Origin: Trebonia sp. | GTDB lineage: Bacteria > Actinomycetota > Actinomycetes > Streptosporangiales > Streptosporangiaceae | DNA length: 14,915 nucleotides | Direction: 5' to 3' | NCBI GenBank assembly: GCA_030043595.1 | Contig: JASHXJ010000022.1 | Span: 1 to 14,915, forward strand | Part shown: positions 12,922 to 14,915 of the stretch, one piece after another | How positions within the stretch are numbered: the first letter of the stretch is position 1 | Layout of the letters: each line of letters starts with the position of its first letter | Program-made: the position numbers and the translations under genes | Notes under the pieces: model-generated | The model's database searches: none | What the model was told of the DNA's origin: nothing | Seen by the model: the letters and a program-made list of their open reading frames with translations, nothing else

Positions 12922-13611
12922 ATGAAGTCAGCTCGCAGCCTCGCGGACCTTTCTTTCGCCCCGCTGCTCCAGCCGTTCGACGGCGTGCTCGAGGTGGACG
13001 GCGACTACGACCGGGTCCGCTTCGACGGCGTGGCGTTCGCTGACGCCACCGCGGGCGGGTCCCGGTTCGCGGAGTCGGCCTTTACCGGCGTCACCTTCGA
13101 GCGCGGGCGAATGCGACGGGCGCGGCTTTCACAGGTGTGGTTTTCCGAGTCGCGGTTCGTGGCCTTCGATCTGGCCGAGTCCTCGCTGACGGACGTCTGG
13201 TTCAGCGGGTGCGTGCTGGCCGGCGTGCAGTCGTTCGCGCTGACGACCCGCCGGGTGACGTTCCGCGACTGCAAGCTGGACTCGGTGAACCTTCGCGATT
13301 GCGCGCTCACCGACGTGCTATTCGAGAACTGCGTGCTGCAGGACGTCGATTTCGGCAGCGCCAGGCTAACCCGCGTACGGTTCCCTGGCTGCACGGTGCG
13401 CGGCGCCGACTTCACCAAGTCGTCGTGCGCGGACGTTGACCTGCGCGGCGCGGTGCTGGGTGCAGGCGGGGGCGCGGCGGGGGACGCGCGCGTGGCGGGG
13501 ATCCGGGCTGGCTTCGGCTCGCTGCGCGGGACCCGCATCGACACCTTGCAGCTCATGACGCTCGCCCCGCTACTCGCGCAGCACCTGGGCATCACCGTCG
13601 AAGACGACTAG
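12922..13611 (+). CDS. Pentapeptide-repeat protein
   Basis: A 229-residue protein. Residues of about 28-180 repeat a five-residue pattern with Phe or Leu at the centre and a small residue two before it, for example VRFDG-VAFAD, SRFAE-SAFTG-VTFER, VWFSE-SRFVA-FDLAE, DVLFEN-CVLQD-VDFGS and ADFTK. This predicts a right-handed quadrilateral beta-helix. Several repeats carry cysteine. Some members mimic DNA and protect gyrase (MfpA, Qnr), but most have no known role, and nothing here shows gyrase binding. The C-terminus (about 190-229) is a non-repeat helix, TLQLMTLAPLLAQHLGI, possibly for dimerisation. There is no signal peptide, so it is cytoplasmic. AGGAAG six nt before the ATG supports this start. 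It is divergent from the nitroreductase-family gene. Confidence 0.88.
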   Translation: MKSARSLADLSFAPLLQPFDGVLEVDGDYDRVRFDGVAFADATAGGSRFAESAFTGVTFERGRMRRARLSQVWFSESRFVAFDLAESSLTDVWFSGCVLAGVQSFALTTRRVTFRDCKLDSVNLRDCALTDVLFENCVLQDVDFGSARLTRVRFPGCTVRGADFTKSSCADVDLRGAVLGAGGGAAGDARVAGIRAGFGSLRGTRIDTLQLMTLAPLLAQHLGITVEDD

Positions 13612-13724
13612 TGCCCTTCGTGGCCTGCGCCATGAGGATCCGCTGGGACGCCCAGTTGCTGGGAGCCGGGGTCCTGACGCAGCCCCGGCAGCTGGCAACG
13701 GGATTGCGTCCGCGGGTTCAGCGC

Positions 13725-13753
13725 TTGGCTTCTGAGCAGAGAACGTTCAGAAT
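13725..13753 (+). promoter_or_regulatory. Possible promoter of the secreted repeat protein
   Basis: TTGGCT (13725-13730) and CAGAAT (13748-13753) are separated by 17 bp, and AGGAG lies downstream at 13780-13784. Both boxes are imperfect. GAACGTTC (13741-13748) is a perfect 8-bp palindrome between and touching them and could be an operator. The upstream part of this gap holds only a small stem (13651-13663). Confidence 0.3.
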
Positions 13754-13793
13754 CCGTGCAGGCCTGTATCTCATTGGCGAGGAGAAGGTTTCC

Positions 13794-14768
13794 ATGGGGA
13801 AGCATCCAGCGTCGGCGCGAATCCGTCCTGCCAGGACAACTATGCGTTGGCTGATGATCACCGCGGTCGCGGCCGTCATCACGGTCTCAGCGGGATCGAT
13901 AACTGCGGCCAGGGCCGCCTCTCAGCCTTCCATGACCACGGACGGCAACGACGTCAACATCGCCGGCCACGGCGCGAGCAATTCACTGCGCTTCTTCTGG
14001 GCGGTGAACGGGACAGCGACGTGGCACCGGGAGACGATCGCGGGCACGAGCACGACCTACTCGGCGCCGTCCATGACCAACGACGGCAACGACGTCAACA
14101 TCGCGGCCAAGGGCGCGGGCAACAGGCTGCGGTTCTTCTGGGCGGTGAACGGCACGACCACCTGGCACCCGGAGACGATCGCGGGCACGAACACGACGTA
14201 CTCCGCGCCGTCCATGATCACCAACGGCGACAGCGTCAACATCGCCGTCGAGGGCCCGGACCACACCCTGCTCTTCTACTGGGCCGTGAATGGATCGTCC
14301 GTCTGGACCCGGGAGCAGGTCGCGGGCGCGAACACCACGTATTCCGCGCCGTCCATGACCACCGATGGCGACGGCGTCATCATCGCCGTCGAGGGCGCGA
14401 ACCACACCCTGCGGTTCTACTGGGCGCTGAACGGCACGACGACGTGGCACCCGGAGACGGTCGCGGGCAAGAACACGACGTACTCGGCGCCGTCGATGAC
14501 CACCGACGGCAACGACGTCAACATCGCGGCCCAGGGCGCAGGCAGCAGCCTGCGGTTCTACTGGGCGGTGAACGGCACGACGACGTGGCACCCGGAGACC
14601 GTCGCGGGCAAGAACACGACCTACTCGGCGCCGTCAATGACCACCAACGGCGACAGCGTCAACATCGCGGCCGTCGGCGCAGGCAGCAGCCTGCGGTTCT
14701 ACTGGGCGGAGAACGGCACGGCCACCTGGCACCCCGAGACGGTCGCGCCGGCGGGCAGCATGGCGTAG
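13794..14768 (+). CDS. Secreted protein of six 47-residue repeats, probable beta-propeller
   Basis: A 324-residue protein. A basic N-terminus and hydrophobic core (about 19-36) end in AARA at 38-41, a likely signal-peptidase site. The mature part is six tandem repeats of 47 residues with core PSMTTDGNDVNIA, then LRFYWAVNG, then TTWHPETVAG. Each repeat has two Trp and strand-like spacing, which suggests one blade each of a six-bladed propeller, as in some secreted lectins and sialidase-like folds. No catalytic motif or Asp-box is obvious, so carbohydrate or surface binding is a guess. GAGGAGAAGG (13779-13788) supports ATG 13794; ATG 13842 is an alternative. The frame stays open back to 13611, but that part looks non-coding. 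Confidence 0.85.
   Translation: MGKHPASARIRPARTTMRWLMITAVAAVITVSAGSITAARAASQPSMTTDGNDVNIAGHGASNSLRFFWAVNGTATWHRETIAGTSTTYSAPSMTNDGNDVNIAAKGAGNRLRFFWAVNGTTTWHPETIAGTNTTYSAPSMITNGDSVNIAVEGPDHTLLFYWAVNGSSVWTREQVAGANTTYSAPSMTTDGDGVIIAVEGANHTLRFYWALNGTTTWHPETVAGKNTTYSAPSMTTDGNDVNIAAQGAGSSLRFYWAVNGTTTWHPETVAGKNTTYSAPSMTTNGDSVNIAAVGAGSSLRFYWAENGTATWHPETVAPAGSMA
13926..14765 (+). repeat. Six tandem 141-bp coding repeats
   Basis: Repeat units begin at 13926, 14067, 14208, 14349, 14490 and 14631; the last is slightly shortened. Units 4, 5 and 6 are very similar at DNA level, while units 1 and 3 have diverged most. Because 141 is a multiple of three, two other frames also stay open through the array and produce false long ORFs. 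Confidence 0.92.
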
Positions 14769-14791
14769 CGGCGTCTAGTTCACGCCTGACA

Positions 14792-14826
14792 GGCCTGGGC
14801 GCCGCGAGAACGCGGTCGTCCAGGCC
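14792..14826. terminator. Strong hairpin terminator between converging genes
   Basis: Positions 14792-14801 pair with 14817-14826 (ten pairs, one of them G-T). After a single bulged T at 14816, 14802-14806 pairs with 14811-14815 (CCGCG/CGCGG) around the tetraloop AGAA. This 15-bp stem starts 23 bp after the repeat-protein stop and ends 12 bp before the stop of the minus-strand gene at the right edge. It is well placed to terminate both. No T-run follows. Confidence 0.65.
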
Positions 14827-14838
14827 GGTTGGTGCGCG

Positions 14839-14915
14839 TCAGGGGGCGCAGGCGAGCATCGCGCGGGCGAAGGCGTCGGCGCGGTCGCGGTAGTCGCGGA
14901 AGCGACCGAAGCTCG
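14839..14915 (-). CDS. C-terminal end of a gene entering from the right edge (partial)
   Basis: The minus-strand frame runs from the window edge to TGA at 14841-14839 and reads SFGRFRDYRDRADAFARAML followed by ACAP. The composition is plausible for a helical C-terminus, and the placement opposite the hairpin at 14792-14826 fits a convergent gene. Twenty-four visible codons are too few to identify a family. Confidence 0.45.
   Translation of the reverse strand, partial: SFGRFRDYRDRADAFARAMLACAP

Noticed and set aside
13741..13748. GAACGTTC palindrome as an actinobacterial SOS (LexA) box
   Set aside because: The known box has four bases between GAAC and GTTC; here the half-sites touch.
13611..13793. 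N-terminal extension of the repeat protein back to GTG 13611
   Set aside because: The extension would bury the signal peptide 60 residues in, whereas ATG 13794 has a strong ribosome binding site and gives a normal signal peptide.
13847..14893. Long plus-strand frame through the repeats (and 13983-14591 on the minus strand)
   Set aside because: The 141-bp period is a multiple of three, so any frame open in one unit stays open in all. The products are Arg/Gly/His-rich and have no signal peptide.

Overview
The window is very GC-rich (roughly 70%). Its gene content points to a high-GC actinomycete: a deazaflavin (F420)-type nitroreductase-family protein, twin DUF929 proteins, an actinobacterial-style VKOR, a caa3-type CtaG, and several genes whose start codon lies 6-8 nt behind a TANNNT-like -10 box (leaderless starts). 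Nothing in the sequence fixes the genus. I see no tRNA, rRNA, CRISPR array or insertion sequence. All functional names rest on motifs read by eye, not on database searches.

Layout. 1-335: no convincing gene; a strong terminator-like hairpin (76-119) and a 17-bp tandem repeat (147-207). 336-3197: an extracytoplasmic thiol-redox block on the + strand, made of two paralogous membrane-anchored DUF929 proteins, each with a CPYC motif, followed by a VKOR-family membrane protein. 3482-4402: CtaG-like cytochrome c oxidase assembly protein (+). 4127-5572: DMT-type membrane transporter (-), whose C-terminal tail is antisense to the 3' end of ctaG. 5978-6760: winged-helix protein with a C-terminal coiled coil (+). 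6809-7333: gamma-carbonic-anhydrase-like hexapeptide-repeat protein (-). 7351-9336: DinG/XPD-type iron-sulfur helicase (+), only 17 bp from the divergent carbonic-anhydrase-like gene. 9361-11034: FAD-dependent aromatic-hydroxylase-type monooxygenase (+). 10869-12440 and 12478-12897: type B carboxylesterase and deazaflavin-dependent nitroreductase-family protein, a two-gene operon on the - strand. 12922-13611: pentapeptide-repeat protein (+). 13794-14768: secreted protein built of six 47-residue repeats, a probable beta-propeller (+). 14839-14915: tail of a further gene entering from the right (-).

How the genes may work together. The clearest functional group is 336-3197. VKOR passes electrons from extracytoplasmic thioredoxin-fold partners to quinone, and the two adjacent CPYC-bearing DUF929 proteins are natural candidates for those partners. 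CtaG acts on respiratory oxidase assembly on the same side of the membrane, so a link to oxidase maturation is possible but unproven. The monooxygenase, esterase and nitroreductase-family genes form a loose small-molecule oxidoreduction and hydrolysis neighbourhood. The other genes look like independent housekeeping or accessory genes.

The most unusual features are the twin DUF929 plus VKOR module, tightly packed divergent start regions with apparently overlapping -10 boxes, two long convergent gene overlaps, a carbonic-anhydrase homologue with an altered third metal ligand, and the homogenised 141-bp repeat gene.
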